From Cruorifilaria tuberocauda (taxonomy: Eukaryota; Nematoda; Chromadorea; Rhabditida; Onchocercidae), in assembly GCA_013365365.1 (NCBI GenBank), contig JABVXU010000099.1, positions 91,555-155,554 on the forward strand: a stretch of 64,000 nucleotides of DNA. Reading direction: 5' to 3'. The notes under the pieces are model-generated. The model was not told the DNA's origin. It made no database searches and worked only from the letters and a program-made list of their open reading frames with translations. Made by a program: the position numbers and the translations under genes. The first letter of the stretch is position 1, and every line of letters starts with the position of its first letter. Below, one piece after another: positions 11,905 through 23,895 of the stretch.

Positions 11905-14900
11905 TATCGTTGGTGCAATCGTAGTCTTAAACAGCAAAATAAAACTTAAAAATACATGAATATAGAGAAAGACTTCTTTCGTTCTCAAATCTCTGAGCAC
12001 ATCCTTCACCAGTTCCTAGATATTTCTGGATTAAATTTAAAAATTAGCAGCTCGACAGAGTAACTCGCAATATACAATTGAATTTGAATTTTATACACTG
12101 ATAGTGAAACTTGTTTAAAAGAAATTTCAACTAAATCATCATTACTAAGCATCTCAGAGGAACAGATTATTGAATTTGTAAACTCCACATATACCTTTTT
12201 GCATTTTCTCCATTAATAGGAGTACAAAGCTCAAATTCAAATCCGAACTGAAATTCAGCTATTGTTTCGGATTCGAAACATCAACAGGCATTATATAGAA
12301 AATGGAAATGGCTCACGCAGAAACTTCATCTGAGTTTCTTTCTGATTAGACTTTGGGCAAATTAATTAAATACTTAAATCAACATCTCCAATGCCAAATC
12401 AACATTGTACAATTAAATTCTTTAGAAAATTAGTGCATTGTACCAATGCCTGTTCTCTTTTTCTTCCTCCCTTCAAAACATCAACATCCGGGAAAAACAG
12501 ACAACATTGGAAGACAGACTAGGCCATGCAAACATAGACAAGACGGCATAACCCTTCAAAACTCTATCGTGTCACTTTTGTCGACGTGTTCCAACCACCA
12601 TTCGCATTACGCTACTACGTTAACACCCTGATGGACACTTGATGAAAAACCTAATTTCAGTGAGTTGTTGAAATGATCCCATTGCTATAAAACGAGGAGA
12701 GTGAACTTTGTTCACCTTACCCATATTCATATAATTATAACACTAATATAACCTACGTTTTATTGAAACTAAAAGCTGTGTAGGTAAAACCATAACCTAG
12801 GTAAAATCACTGAGACAGGTAAAGAAACGGGCCAAGATTTCTTTGCAGTTGCTTGATACAGACTGCCAGTCACGTTTAATCATGTTCTTTGTGAAAGTTT
12901 TTGCACTCATTGTTGATTGAAAATCGATTGTAATGCAGCTGTACCAAAGACTGCATGATCACCTTTTCCCTTTTTACTTCCTGTCAGAAAGGAAATTTAC
13001 TTTAACTGTCCTGCTTTACCCCCCATCTGATTTCCTTCAGTACCCATCTCAGTTTACCTTCTCAGTGTCGCAAATTCCACATAGCAATTCACTGAATTAT
13101 TTGAAGATTCAGAATCAACTGGTTCCAATTTTCCGAAAGAAGGAAAGGAAGAGAAGAGATCGGTGCATATTGTTCCATGTTGAATGGTAATATGATGAAT
13201 GGAGCACATCTTGAAAGAGTAACTTCTGGTGTATTAACTGAACTTCAGAAGTGATCAAATACCTCTGAATCCCACCATCTAATCATCTTTGCTCTTTCTC
13301 AATTCGAAGATGAAAGCCTTATTCATTAATTAGATGAAGTGTATTAGTAGTAAGGAATGTCAAGTAGATGATACTTCCACTTTATTCATTTTCCTTTTTA
13401 CGGGTACCATCGAACTATTGACGTGCACTATAGCACCTTTGCCCTTTTATCTGCGCAGTCGAATTCAAACGCGATTAAAATCGATCAATTCTCGAGTATT
13501 AATAATTCGTGTTCACTGGAAATGTAGTGTGCAAATTTCAATTCAGGATGAGAAAGGGGTGAGAAAAAGCAATTCACTTCAATATCGCATAAAAATTTTT
13601 TTTAATAAAAAAATTAAAATTAAATTTTTATTGCTGCATCTATATGTTTGCTCTGTATGTAATGCCATGCTTTCGAATGAGAGAATCATTTCCATGGAAT
13701 ATTTTGGATATTTGAGGATTTTGATCCGCTTATTTGAATAGAATTCAGGTTTGAGAAGCAAATTTCAGCGTAATTAAATGTTACAGTTCATTATAAACTA
13801 TTAATAGTTCCTGCTCTTTCAAGCTTTCTTGGAATCTGAAAATTCATAAATTCAACATTTCTTATTATTATACATTGCTAGGCCCATCAATATTATTACA
13901 ATAAGGCATCCAATTGTCTTGTTTGTATTAATACCAGAGCATCTTTACTGCATCGAAAGGAACGTTCGCTGCGTTGCAAAAATGAAAAATTGGATCGGCG
14001 TGCAACACGTGCATCTCCGAGATATTGCTCACTTGGCTTCACTGTGCTTTGCTGTTATTATGTAATCTCGCATTATTCCTGGAATGAGGAAAATGAGCTT
14101 TCCATTCTTAACAGCCGGGGTTCACACGCAATTTATGGAGAAGATTTGAGATTGATTACAGCTGTGACTGATATTCAATTGTGATTGACTTGAACCTCAA
14201 CTCCTAATTCCTAATGGCTCGTTATGAGTGTTTAGCTAAGAAAAGATGAGAAAAAAGCAATACTTGGGCATAGCTTTCAAGATGTGACAATACATTATAT
14301 TCGAGAGACATTATATTCCAGAGCATCAGATAGGAGAAGGGAATTTCCCAAACCATAGATTCCTTGATTTCAATATTTTTTGGATGATTAGTAGAAGGAC
14401 ATAACTTATTTATTCTGAAGTATCATTCCGATCGAACGAAGGAGATGATAGTATACTTCCTGGCCATTCATACTTCATTTTTTCTAGCCAACGTGTACTA
14501 TCCATATTTCAATGACCACGAAAATTTTTGTAGACTGTGTACCACCATTTGAAAGCGAGACTAATTCGGCCAAAAGTTACAACTTAAGACACAATTTGCA
14601 CGGATTGAAATTAGCAATTAGGAACTTGAAAATCAGCTTTTGACCACCATATGTTCAGTCATGTCAGTGTTATGAGAAGAAAATAAAATTCGTAATTATA
14701 CTTTGACATGTAAAATAAGATAGTATAGATTTAGCGGTAACATTTTGCGTAATATACGTTTTTAATGTTAGTTGAAATCACTTTGGAAGGCATGGAGAAT
14801 AAGAATATATTAGCGATGTCATGAACTGAGAAAAACTATTCAAATGTGATAGGATGTGCAGCTTCTCACTTATAGCAAATAAAAGTCTGTTCTGGTAGTT

Positions 14901-16158
14901 CCTAGAGCTTTTTGAATGGTTTAATCTAAGAATTCAAGCACTTTTTTTCAGCTGCATAACTTCAGCAAGCATCGATTTTTCTGAGAAACATAAAATATCA
15001 AATGCTCTACGCTATGAGTTTTTCTCAATAGAAGATAAATATGTACTTTATGGATCTTTTAAGTCTCAATCGAAATAATTTACCATATGAAGCATTCAGT
15101 TAATTATGAGCCTTTTTCTGATTTCCATTACTACGAATCTATTATTTCATGATGAAAATACAGTTTCGCATGACAATTAAGTAAGCTTCTGCTAATAACT
15201 TTGAAGACATTTTCTAAAAAAATATCAGAGTTTTGTCGCAATTGATATTCAATAAAATACACCGATGGGTTTACAGTTTGCATTAGAACTAGTTGATTCA
15301 TCCGTATGTGTTGTTGGTTGCATGAAGTTACAGGCTGATAATCATTTTATGAACTTTATTTTGATACTTTTGAACTCATTGACTGACTTATAGTACCGCA
15401 TACCTCAGTGTTGTACTAACGTCACAACGGAAGATTTCTTGAGAGATTTGAAAGAAGCAAAAAGAGGGTGCTGAAGTGTGGAAACGAAGAGTTATGTCTG
15501 CGATTTATTTAAGAAGTTAAGGTTGAACTCGCTTTTCTGAGTATAAAAAGTAACTTGAGGAGTATGTTCAGATGCAAAATTGAAACTTCCTAAAAGTGCA
15601 GAAGCATTAGAGCAGACGTCGAATCAATGGATTCTACTAGCTAACAAAAAGAAATTCATTTCTTGCTTTTGCATATAAGAAGCGTGAACGCAGAATTCTT
15701 TCGCTGTTAAAAATTAAGTAGGGTGATTTATAGTCATTATGTATATATATTTGATGCAATCACTGATAGTGTCTATTTATCAAACATGCGAGTTGTTGTT
15801 ATCAGTCAGTTAGTGAAGTATTCCGTCTGATTGATTAGTTCAATTTATGATGGAATGTTATTTTCTATTGAATTAGGAAGAATTTGATAATTTAGTCGTT
15901 ACTTAAAGGAGAAAATCAGATAATATCGAAGATATTATTTCACAAAAAGTCATGAATATAAATTTTTCTGCTTTGCAGAAGAATATCACTGTAAAACGGA
16001 TAAAGTGGCTGTGGAGTAAAATTGCATGAAGTGCATTGATGTCCTGGCGCTATTGCTTCATTTTCAAGTCAGGTCGAAGTCAAAAGCTCCACTGTCACCT
16101 TACGCGGCTCATTGTTTTGATTAGTCAAATGCAGTTAGTCAACATTTTTTCAGCAGGA
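11905..16158. other. Intergenic region between the TANGO1-like gene and the plus-strand membrane protein gene
   Basis: The two flanking genes are divergent, so their promoters should lie here. I find no exon I can support. The longest open frame (about 13334-13741, plus) has no recognisable family, an unlikely composition and no flanking splice signals, so I treat it as chance. No tRNA, repeat array or mobile element was seen. Confidence 0.5.
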
Positions 16159-17684
16159 ATGGATATCAATCGTATAATACTTTTTTGTGCTTCTATCAGT
16201 TAGCTCGATATGTCGACGTGACAAAAGAGAACGGTAACGTGAAGAGCAGGAAGGGAAAGGAGTACAAAATTAGGAGATGTAACTTCCCAAGAGCTAATTC
16301 AGCTTTCATTATAACTGTAGAAATATATATTGGAGGGTCGATTAAGAAAAATCGAACAATTCTTCAATGAAATCGATGCATGGGAATAAAAGAGGAAACA
16401 AAGACGATTGGGATACAAAACTGAAATATCTCTATTCATTGGCGCAAAACGCAATAGATGACGTTTCCGCTACTACTGACGTGAGCAGACAAGAACAGAG
16501 ACAGCAATACATTGTAGATCTCCGTGATAAATATGCAAATATCGCTAATCAGTTCACCAAAAAAAATCATCTTACAGAAAGAAAATAATCGTAAGATATT
16601 ATAAGAAGAAAATGATTCAATAATATTTATTTTCAGACGAAATTCAGGAATACGGTCGACAAAACCCAAGCAATGCTTCATAGAGATCAATACGGTGAAA
16701 GAAGTGATCCATACGGTATATTGAAAATTATGAAACTGCTTTACTGATAGTGATGGACAGGAAAGGAGATAAAATATAACAACGGTCAGTCTCACTTTTC
16801 AGGTGAAAAGGACTGTTTTGAGGATTCCAGTCTCTGGGATAAGAAAAGATCGGAGAAGAGGCGATTATGAGAGGCGTCTTCCTGAATACAACAAGCAAAT
16901 GCATTCAACGTATCTTCAACAAAGCTGGAGTCCCGATAAACGTGAACGACGAGTAAACGATTTCTACCTATGGGCTATCATTCCACAAAAAGGCAGAAAT
17001 TCACGAATTGATTTTAAATTAGAAAATATGACAAGAGAGCCATGGAGAGAAAAAGTGCTAGACAGAGGTTCTTTATCTTCATCATGAAGTTCAGTTTTTG
17101 CCGTCGATAGCGTCACAATGAGCTTTCTTCCCCTTATCCAATATCTTCTAATCTATCACCGATACATGGTACTCGTTTCTTCATTCACAAACCTTTTAGA
17201 CGTAAGGTTTAACCCATTGAGAATCTATTGTTGCGATAAAAAGTTAAAATTGAGCAAACAATAATTTCAGTCTTAAATGAAAGAGATATTGGAGAGGTAC
17301 GGATTAAGCCATGTAACCACTTGAAACACCTAATTATTACAGATGAAAGGGACGCCTCGCATAGTTATGAGACGAAAGGAGGGAAACCTGATGATTATAC
17401 TGCCATAGGAGGTACTTTCTTGCAAATAATGAGAGATGATTAAAGCCTTGAAGATTGTTTTTTGAATCCAAATTATTAGATTAGAGCGGTTTAAACTTTC
17501 CTCAGAAACCTTTTTTTCAGTTTCCACTATTACGTCGCCGAATGCACCGGAAACTTGGTGGAATAGTATTTGGTTTTGGATGATACATCTCATTGCACTG
17601 ATACTGTTTCTCATCCTTCTACTATCATGCTGTATTTGGTATCGCGGTAGTAGCAGTAAACGTCCCAACTATATCAGAATCTAA
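16159..17684 (+). CDS. Probable type I single-pass membrane protein, family unknown
   Basis: The 3' half is the firm part: exons 16637-16715, 16803-17067, 17271-17411 and 17521-17684 join in consistent phase (2/0, 0/1, 1/1, 1/stop) with good acceptors. They encode a polar ectodomain with few Cys (QCFIEINTVKEVIHT; VNDFYLWAIIPQKGR; VRIKPCNHLKHL), then a Trp-rich membrane entry (PETWWNSIWFWMI), about 22 hydrophobic residues, CCIWYRG and a 15-residue basic tail ending NYIRI. The 5' half is weaker: a possible signal-peptide exon 16159-16198 (MDINRIILFCASI, after a TTTTTTCAG acceptor that could also be a trans-splice site) and exon 16347-16551 (KLKYLYSLAQNAIDDV; QQYIVDLRDKYANIANQ) joined through a weak donor. 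The strong donor at 16591 keeps the same frame but lies just after an in-frame TAA (16586-16588). Predicted length is about 297 aa. I do not recognise the family. It could be a decayed gene. Confidence 0.5.
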
Positions 17685-18186
17685 TATCGCCTCTTTAACC
17701 TTAGCTTTATTACCTTCGTAAATATACATCGTTTAGTGTGAAAAATCTTTGGCAAAAAGCGATGTGGAATGTTCGAAGAATTTAATCCTGTTCCGATAAA
17801 GTACATTTCATTTTTGTTTCACATTGACAGATTTGGATCCTTTTATTATATTTTTAGCACTAATAAAGTATGGAAAGATTTTGTATGCGATGTAGTTTTG
17901 ACCCCTAATGTTGCTTGTTTAAATCGATCTAGGAATATGCTTGTATTAACAACCTAAGTCAACTCCAAGCTATTAGATTATAATAGCTTAAATTTTCGCT
18001 CAGAAAATCATTATTGAACGATCACTGGTAGTGATAGTGTAAGCATCACTATGAAATCATGTTCCTTCTCAAGTTCTGTCTCGTATGCTCTGTCGCATGG
18101 TTCGGTCTTCTGCAATTGCGGCAGTTGATGTTTCTTACCGAAAACCGACGATTCGAGAAAAAGTGCAAGAGGTATTTGTTTTGCAG
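17685..18186. other. Stretch with no supported gene
   Basis: This probably holds the 3' UTR of the upstream membrane protein gene. A short open frame at 18059-18205 (plus) begins with a signal-like hydrophobic peptide (MFLLKFCLVCSVAWFGLL) but stops after 48 codons and overlaps the next candidate in another frame. I do not call it. Confidence 0.4.
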
Positions 18187-18368
18187 TGTTCTGGTTGGAG
18201 AATAAAATCACAAGAGGGATAGGAAGAAAAGCGTTCACACCTCGAATCAGCGAATTGAAAGAAAGCGAGGAGATGATTGCAACTGGTGGTGACGCAAGAA
18301 ATTAATCTAAATTTCAGTAATAATTTTCAGGAAGTGATCAAGTTGTGGTTGGATATCTCTGCAATTAA
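18187..18368 (+). CDS. Doubtful two-exon coding segment, unknown
   Basis: After a good acceptor (TTTTGCAG at 18179-18186) the plus strand is open in phase 1 through 18288, has a possible donor (ACTGGTG then GTGACG) and a 42-bp intron ending TTTTCAG, then 18331-18368 to a TAA. The peptide begins FWLENKITRGIGRKAF, continues with an acidic helix (SELKESEEMIATGG) and ends QVVVGYLCN. No upstream exon was fixed. Both donors in the tail of the membrane-protein exon ending at 17684 are in a compatible phase, so this could be an alternative 3' end of that gene. It may also be chance. Confidence 0.2.
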
Positions 18369-19629
18369 AAGGAATTGATCTTGAGATTGTTTTTCGATGA
18401 GTTGATTGCTGATTGATTCTTTCGAATAAAGAGATCACATGACAAGGGAATCCTGAAAATGAGGATGCAAGCTTAGCTTGCCACAATGTATTGCACCTTT
18501 GGGAAGTTTCAGGGGATTCATTTGGGAAGTTCATTAGATTATCAATTTATTCTTTTCTACGCACTCAAAATGATCGTTCGAATTCATATTTACAAATAGA
18601 TCATCACTGAAGCTAAAATGAGAAAAGAAAGTTAAACAATTTAAACAGAATACTGAAAGTAATGAGGCGTTTTACAATTTAAATCATTGATTTCTGGGTA
18701 AAATTGGAAAGTTGAGTAAGAAATAAAGGAAGGCACAGATCACAGCGCTTAATCCTAATTAAAAAGAGAAACCATCCTCTCCTTACTCAGAGATAAGTAT
18801 GTGTTTCATTAATTTTACAAAATAAACAAGATTGTTTTAACAAAATATACTTAAATAAAACCTGGCATCTAAGATGCATTGAATTCATCGAATTCAAAAT
18901 CATAAAACCATTCCGAAATCACCGGTTGCAAGTTGACAAAATACAAAACTGTCAAAATCATTCATAAATGATTAAAATGAATGATGAAATAAACCTGTAC
19001 ATCTATCAATCAATTCTAACACGCAGTATGTTTTTTGACACCACGTGACGAATTACTTCACTGGTAAATCTGTTATATAGACAGGTAGTACCATCCAAGT
19101 ATTTCGAGCTAAAAATGCTGAAAGACTAACTGAGGAAAAAAGAATCCTAGAAGTCAGTAATTATTCACAAAATTACTCATAAATCAGTGATTGCAATTGT
19201 TGTTAAATTGCAACTGAAAATGCAATTTGAAAAAGTATAAAATTAATGAGTATCATAGAGAAAACAAGTAATCTGAAAACTCATCGGATGAACCAGTTTA
19301 CTCAAAATTTAACGGCGACAAAAGGTTACTGTGGTAACCTTAGCTCTACTTTTAGTTTCCTAAGAAGCAATCTTCCCTTTGATATTTGCCAAAGTGTAAA
19401 CGGAAGATTACACTAATTTGTCTCTGTTAACATTCTTCCATTCTTGCTTCCTAAGGTAACTTTCGAAGTCGAAGGTAATCGCGTTAAATCCGCCAAGGTG
19501 CTATTTGATTTTGAATCAGGGTCACACTGCATCCATTCTATGAGTGGTGAAAAAATTGAGACAATGCTAAAATTTGAACAGTGACTAATATCATGGCAAT
19601 AAATGTTTTGAAAATTTTCCTGGACAATT
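18369..19629. other. Intergenic and 3' flank of alr-1
   Basis: No coding segment is supported. The right end should hold the 3' UTR of alr-1, which ends at 19630. The plus-strand and minus-strand genes converge here. Confidence 0.5.
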
Positions 19630-22600
19630 CTATTTTTTTGAATCATCCTTCGGATTCGTTAAATTAACCGGTGACTTTGCAGCGCCTGTTATAGCTGCAC
19701 CACCGGTCATCAGTGACCCAAAGACATTCTGAGTTTCGGGCCATGAACCGCCGCTTGTGGCAGTAGCACCGACCAACGGTGTCGCGGTAGCAGCAGTTCC
19801 GGGCCAAATTCCTGAATACTGTTTGGACAGGTTTTCCATAGCAATCATCCGTTGCAAATGCTGCATGTAATTGGCCGCTGCAAGCTGTTGCTGATAACCA
19901 CTTAGCACAAAAGACGTCAGATCAGCTCCAGCAGTTGCAGCAGCACCGTTGGTAGTACTTATCGTTGGAACAAATGTAGGTAATTTGGCTAAGGAGATCG
20001 CTGGATTAACATTTCCGATCGGTTTTGAGCGCTCAACTTCCGGACTTACAGAAGATGCAATCGTGCTTACCGGAGTTGATGTACTGCAAAAAACAGTCGT
20101 TTCTTTCAATCCCAAATTATCAATCAACAAAACTCACAAGGGCTACCTTTGATCACAACACGTGAAAGATCGATACTGCTACACGGAATCATCAACTGCA
20201 ACGGAAGTATCACTACAAAAGAACATTGACCGATTAACACTCTCCCCCTCTCTTCCCATCAGTTATTTCTGTGGCTGATTGTTTTTAATTATCTCACTAC
20301 CTGGCTCCATCCGAATTCGTCGTATTCGGTTCGTTGGTGGTGGTGGCAACCGGAGAACGATGAAGCGGTTCCGCTATATCTTTCAGTGGAGCAGGTGTCA
20401 GAGCGGTAGCATTCAGGAGAGCAGGTGTCGTTGACATGAATGCAGCAGCAGCCGGATTCATCATTGATTCTGCTGTAAACTTTTTCACTCTATGGTTCTC
20501 CGTTTGAATTACGTGATTTAGCCTGGATCCAGAATTCAACAAACCTATTGCTTGGTGCTGCACACTCATCGCAGCCATTATTGCGGCTGAATCAGCAGTG
20601 CTTTCAGCGGATTGTTGCGCAGCAGCTGCGGCAAGAAGCGCATACGGATGTGGCTGCATGAGAGGATGCGCGGTTCGCGGTACGTGGTGCGGCGTCGTAT
20701 GTCCGTAAGGGTGAACTGCGGAAGTTCTTTCCTGCTTCCTCCATTTCGCTCGTCGATTTTGGAACCAAACCTGTATCGTTCTTTTCTCTTTTAACTATTA
20801 GCTTTCCATGCGAATTTATGAAGAGAGAAAATCAAGCAGAAATTCGAACTCATTCAAATCTCACTTACCTTGGAGAAATAAGAAAGTACGGAGAAAAGAA
20901 AAAACTATACCTGAACTCTTGCTTCCGTAAGAATAACTCGTTGTGCTAATTCTTCTCTGAAAGAAATATCTGCTTTTCAGAAATCTTCAACTTCTTAACT
21001 GTCATGGCAGAATGAAAGAGAATTCTAATTCTATGTGACTGCGACTAATAAAGTTGGCGATGGTCACTTCAAATTTCAATTTAAATTCGTGCGTGATTTA
21101 GGAATATTTCAATCATGTGAACAAAAAAAGATTGCTGAAGTTGTTGTTTTGGGAAGAATGACGGCTTTTTGCAAGTCCCTCTAATTGGAAAATTAATCGT
21201 TATCAAGGTAATCAAAAAATGTTGAGAGGCAAGCAGGAAAGTATGGGATCATCCACAGAGAGTAGAGGGAAATTAAGTGTTTTCCCACGTGGGGGGTACT
21301 TATTATCGTCATCGCAACTACGCTATTTTGCGAATAATAGGAATAATTTGTTGCAATTATGCGCTTATGTCATTTGTCGGTATTTTTCTCTTCCGGATTT
21401 CCTGATTTAAATGATAATTAGTCTTCTATCACTCTACATTTATTGGGGGAATATTAGAGGAGGAAATTGGATGCCTTCAGTAGAACGGAAGCCGTCCACT
21501 TGAATTGCAGATGTTCTTGATTTCTGCTTCATCGGCTTTCCCAAATCATTGACGAGAAAGATTACTACTCACGGATTACTTGTTTCCTCCGATACAAGAG
21601 AGAAATATCAGAGAGATTAAGCCATGAGTCATTTCGTCTATCACTTCACACCTCTTTATCAAGCACTGATACACTGGCAGAATTACAGCCATTTCTTCAA
21701 TGGCGCGATTAAAATCCCCAAAACAAAGATGGTTCGATAAATTATGCACTCATCTGGATAATGAAAAAGGTATTGCGCTAGATTTTGGCGTACGTAAAGA
21801 ATTCCACAAGTGATAACCTGGTAAAAACATCGGGATAGTGCGTCCTTGCAAATACTTTTTCCAGTTCATCTAATTGGTAAGCAGAAAATGTTGTCCGATA
21901 TCGGCGTTGTTTCCGCTTTCCATTATCTTCAGGACTGTCGGAACATGAGGAACGTCGATCAGTGATGCTCAGCAAGTCCTAAGAAGTGCAATGATATCTA
22001 TGGTAATTATTGATGATTGCTCAATTACTTACTTCTTGATGGTAGTTTCTCACTTACTCAGTATTTAGCTATTAATAATTATTTAATTGGTTATCGATTG
22101 ACTATCTCCTCGATTAATGCACAGTTATTAAAGGCCACTTAATTAATTACTTATTGATAGTTTTCCTTACTCATTGATTAATTATTAATGGCTATTTACA
22201 TCTTAAACTGGAATTAAGTTGTTTTTCACTTTTGCTTCATAACTGAAGTTTATTTTAGGAACATTTGTCTATCGATAATTGGGTAGGCAAATTAGAAAAG
22301 AATTAAATCAGTGGAAGCTAAAGCATTATCGAATACTTATCTGAAAAAGTACCGCGCTATTGAATCAAATAAATTCCTTACATTTGATACGGACGGCTTC
22401 ATACTGTGGCCGGTTGTTCCTGAATATTACAAGGAGTAGTTAGAATCCCTCCATTTTCACTGATGATTCTTAACAACATGTTAGCACTGCGTACAGTATT
22501 ATTTTCAATTAGAGTGGTGTCATTTTAATGAAATACGTGAAGGTAATGAGATTCTGGATGGTATCATCTATTCCAGAATTTCCCTGGTTCGATAATGGAT

Positions 22601-23873
22601 TTTATTCATCAGAGAAAAGTTACTGGCGAGATGAAGAATGAGTAAGTGAAGGATTTCTGCAAATCCTTCCGGATTGTTCTTTATGATACCAATGCAGTTG
22701 GATTAGGAGTAGGCTGTTCCCGTCCGTTTCGCTTACAGTGATGATACTATGAGAATAACAACCTGATCATTGACATTCACCTTAGCCAAAAGTCAGGGAG
22801 CAGATGTGCAACCTTCTGGAATCCATTTTATGAACAGCTACTACTTCCGTTCTAAAAATCGCCCGGTGTTCGAGAAAGCCATGACATAGACGTCTTCAAA
22901 CTCTGTCCGCTACAGTAAAATAGCTAGCTAACACTACAGTTACTAGTTCTTCAAAACAACCTCAAACCATGTTAGGAAATGGTAAATAAGCTTCACTATA
23001 GTCATTTGTTTCAAACATTAGTGGTGGTAAACAGCTTATCACGCTGTTGATAGTATACTTATCGGTTACGTCCGTCCACTAGCCGTTGAAATGTCTAGAC
23101 TGAGCACCCGACAATTCCCAGCACTCCCGTTGGAATATCTTGATAATGTTTTGTGCGGAAGTGAATAAATGAACCTGCGGATGACTCGCTTCCAGTGGCA
23201 TTGTTACTTTGCCGCTCATCATCATTATCACTCCTCTGAACTGCTTTGCTTCTTGTAGTTGTGGCTGTTAGAGCAGAAATTGCGAATGGAGAATTGAGGA
23301 AGGAGCCTGATTCGTTAGGTTTCGCTAACGCAGCTGCAGAAAAGCCTGAAAAAGCGAGTGAGTAAAACTTCCTTCATGAAACTTTGAGGAGTGTTCGACA
23401 GAAGAATGAAGTAAAGGACTGTAGAAGCCAAACTGTGTTTGGAAATCATTTGTAGGGAAGAAGTGAGATAGATGAAAATCTCCGCACTTCTCATCAAACA
23501 ATTTCTTGAAACGTTCAATTATGACTGAGCCGTCCAGAAAGGTCACGTAGCTATCACGTGTAAAGCTGCGACGAGCAAAGATACCGTTTGAAAGAGAGTT
23601 AGTGGAACCATTTGAAGAGATGATATTTGTTTGTTGCTGTTGTTGTTGTTGTTGTTGCGCGAATATTACTTTCTGTTGCTCATATAACAGTTGGGTCATT
23701 GTAAGAGGTGGACGAAGTAGAAATGGTGCCAGATTAGGTACCGTAGTTGGTACCACAGCCGGCGTTTTTGACGCTGCTTCCTGTGATTTGCTATCTTCCT
23801 CACCGGGATCAACCTCAGATGCGTCTGTTTTTTTCTCCGGGCAACTCGCAGTAGTCAATAATTTTTCGGGCAT
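19630..23873 (-). CDS. alr-1: Aristaless-type paired-like homeobox transcription factor (ALR-1)
   Basis: Exons in order: 23873-23585, 23345-23175, 21978-21818, 20956-20911, 20770-20301, 20083-19630. The homeodomain is complete: [19 protein letters not shown], then [16 protein letters not shown], then [20 protein letters not shown], with Gln at position 50. This is the aristaless/ARX type and closest in my memory to nematode ALR-1, a nuclear regulator of neuron identity. Introns fall between homeodomain residues about 31/32 and 46/47. No paired domain is present. The N-terminal exon has a nine-Gln run; the second exon has an eh1-like SPFAISAL and an acidic stretch. The tail is rich in Ala, Thr and Gly, ends NPKDDSKK and lacks a visible OAR motif. 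The start ATG follows an in-frame stop directly. Phases fit everywhere except from exon 2 (phase 1) into the homeobox exon (phase 0), so a small exon in 21979-23174 is missing from this model. Confidence 0.92.
22020..22200. promoter_or_regulatory. TAAT/ATTA-rich imperfect duplication in an alr-1 intron
   Basis: Two related copies (about 22021-22095 and 22140-22200) share ATTACTTA...TTGATnGTAGTTT/TTCCTTACTCA...ATTAATAATTA-type text. The second holds TAATTAATTA, which is exactly the palindromic half-site pair (TAAT, 2-bp gap, ATTA) that paired-class homeodomains bind. It sits just upstream of the homeobox exon. The regulatory role is inference. Confidence 0.3.
23631..23657 (-). repeat. Polyglutamine-coding trinucleotide run in alr-1
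   Basis: Nine in-frame Gln codons, eight CAA and one CAG, in the first coding exon. CAA-rich runs are less prone to slippage than pure CAG. The antisense frame reads as poly-Cys and is an artefact. Confidence 0.9.
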
Positions 23874-23895
23874 TCAATTTTATAGTAGATTTTAG

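Noticed and set aside
13334..13741. The longest plus-strand open frame in the window outside real genes (135 codons)
   Set aside because: Composition is unlike a protein family, no splice context, and it is open on the opposite strand too.
23602..23895. A plus-strand frame with a nine-Cys run opposite alr-1 exon 1
   Set aside because: It is the antisense of the poly-Gln run in a well-supported homeobox exon.
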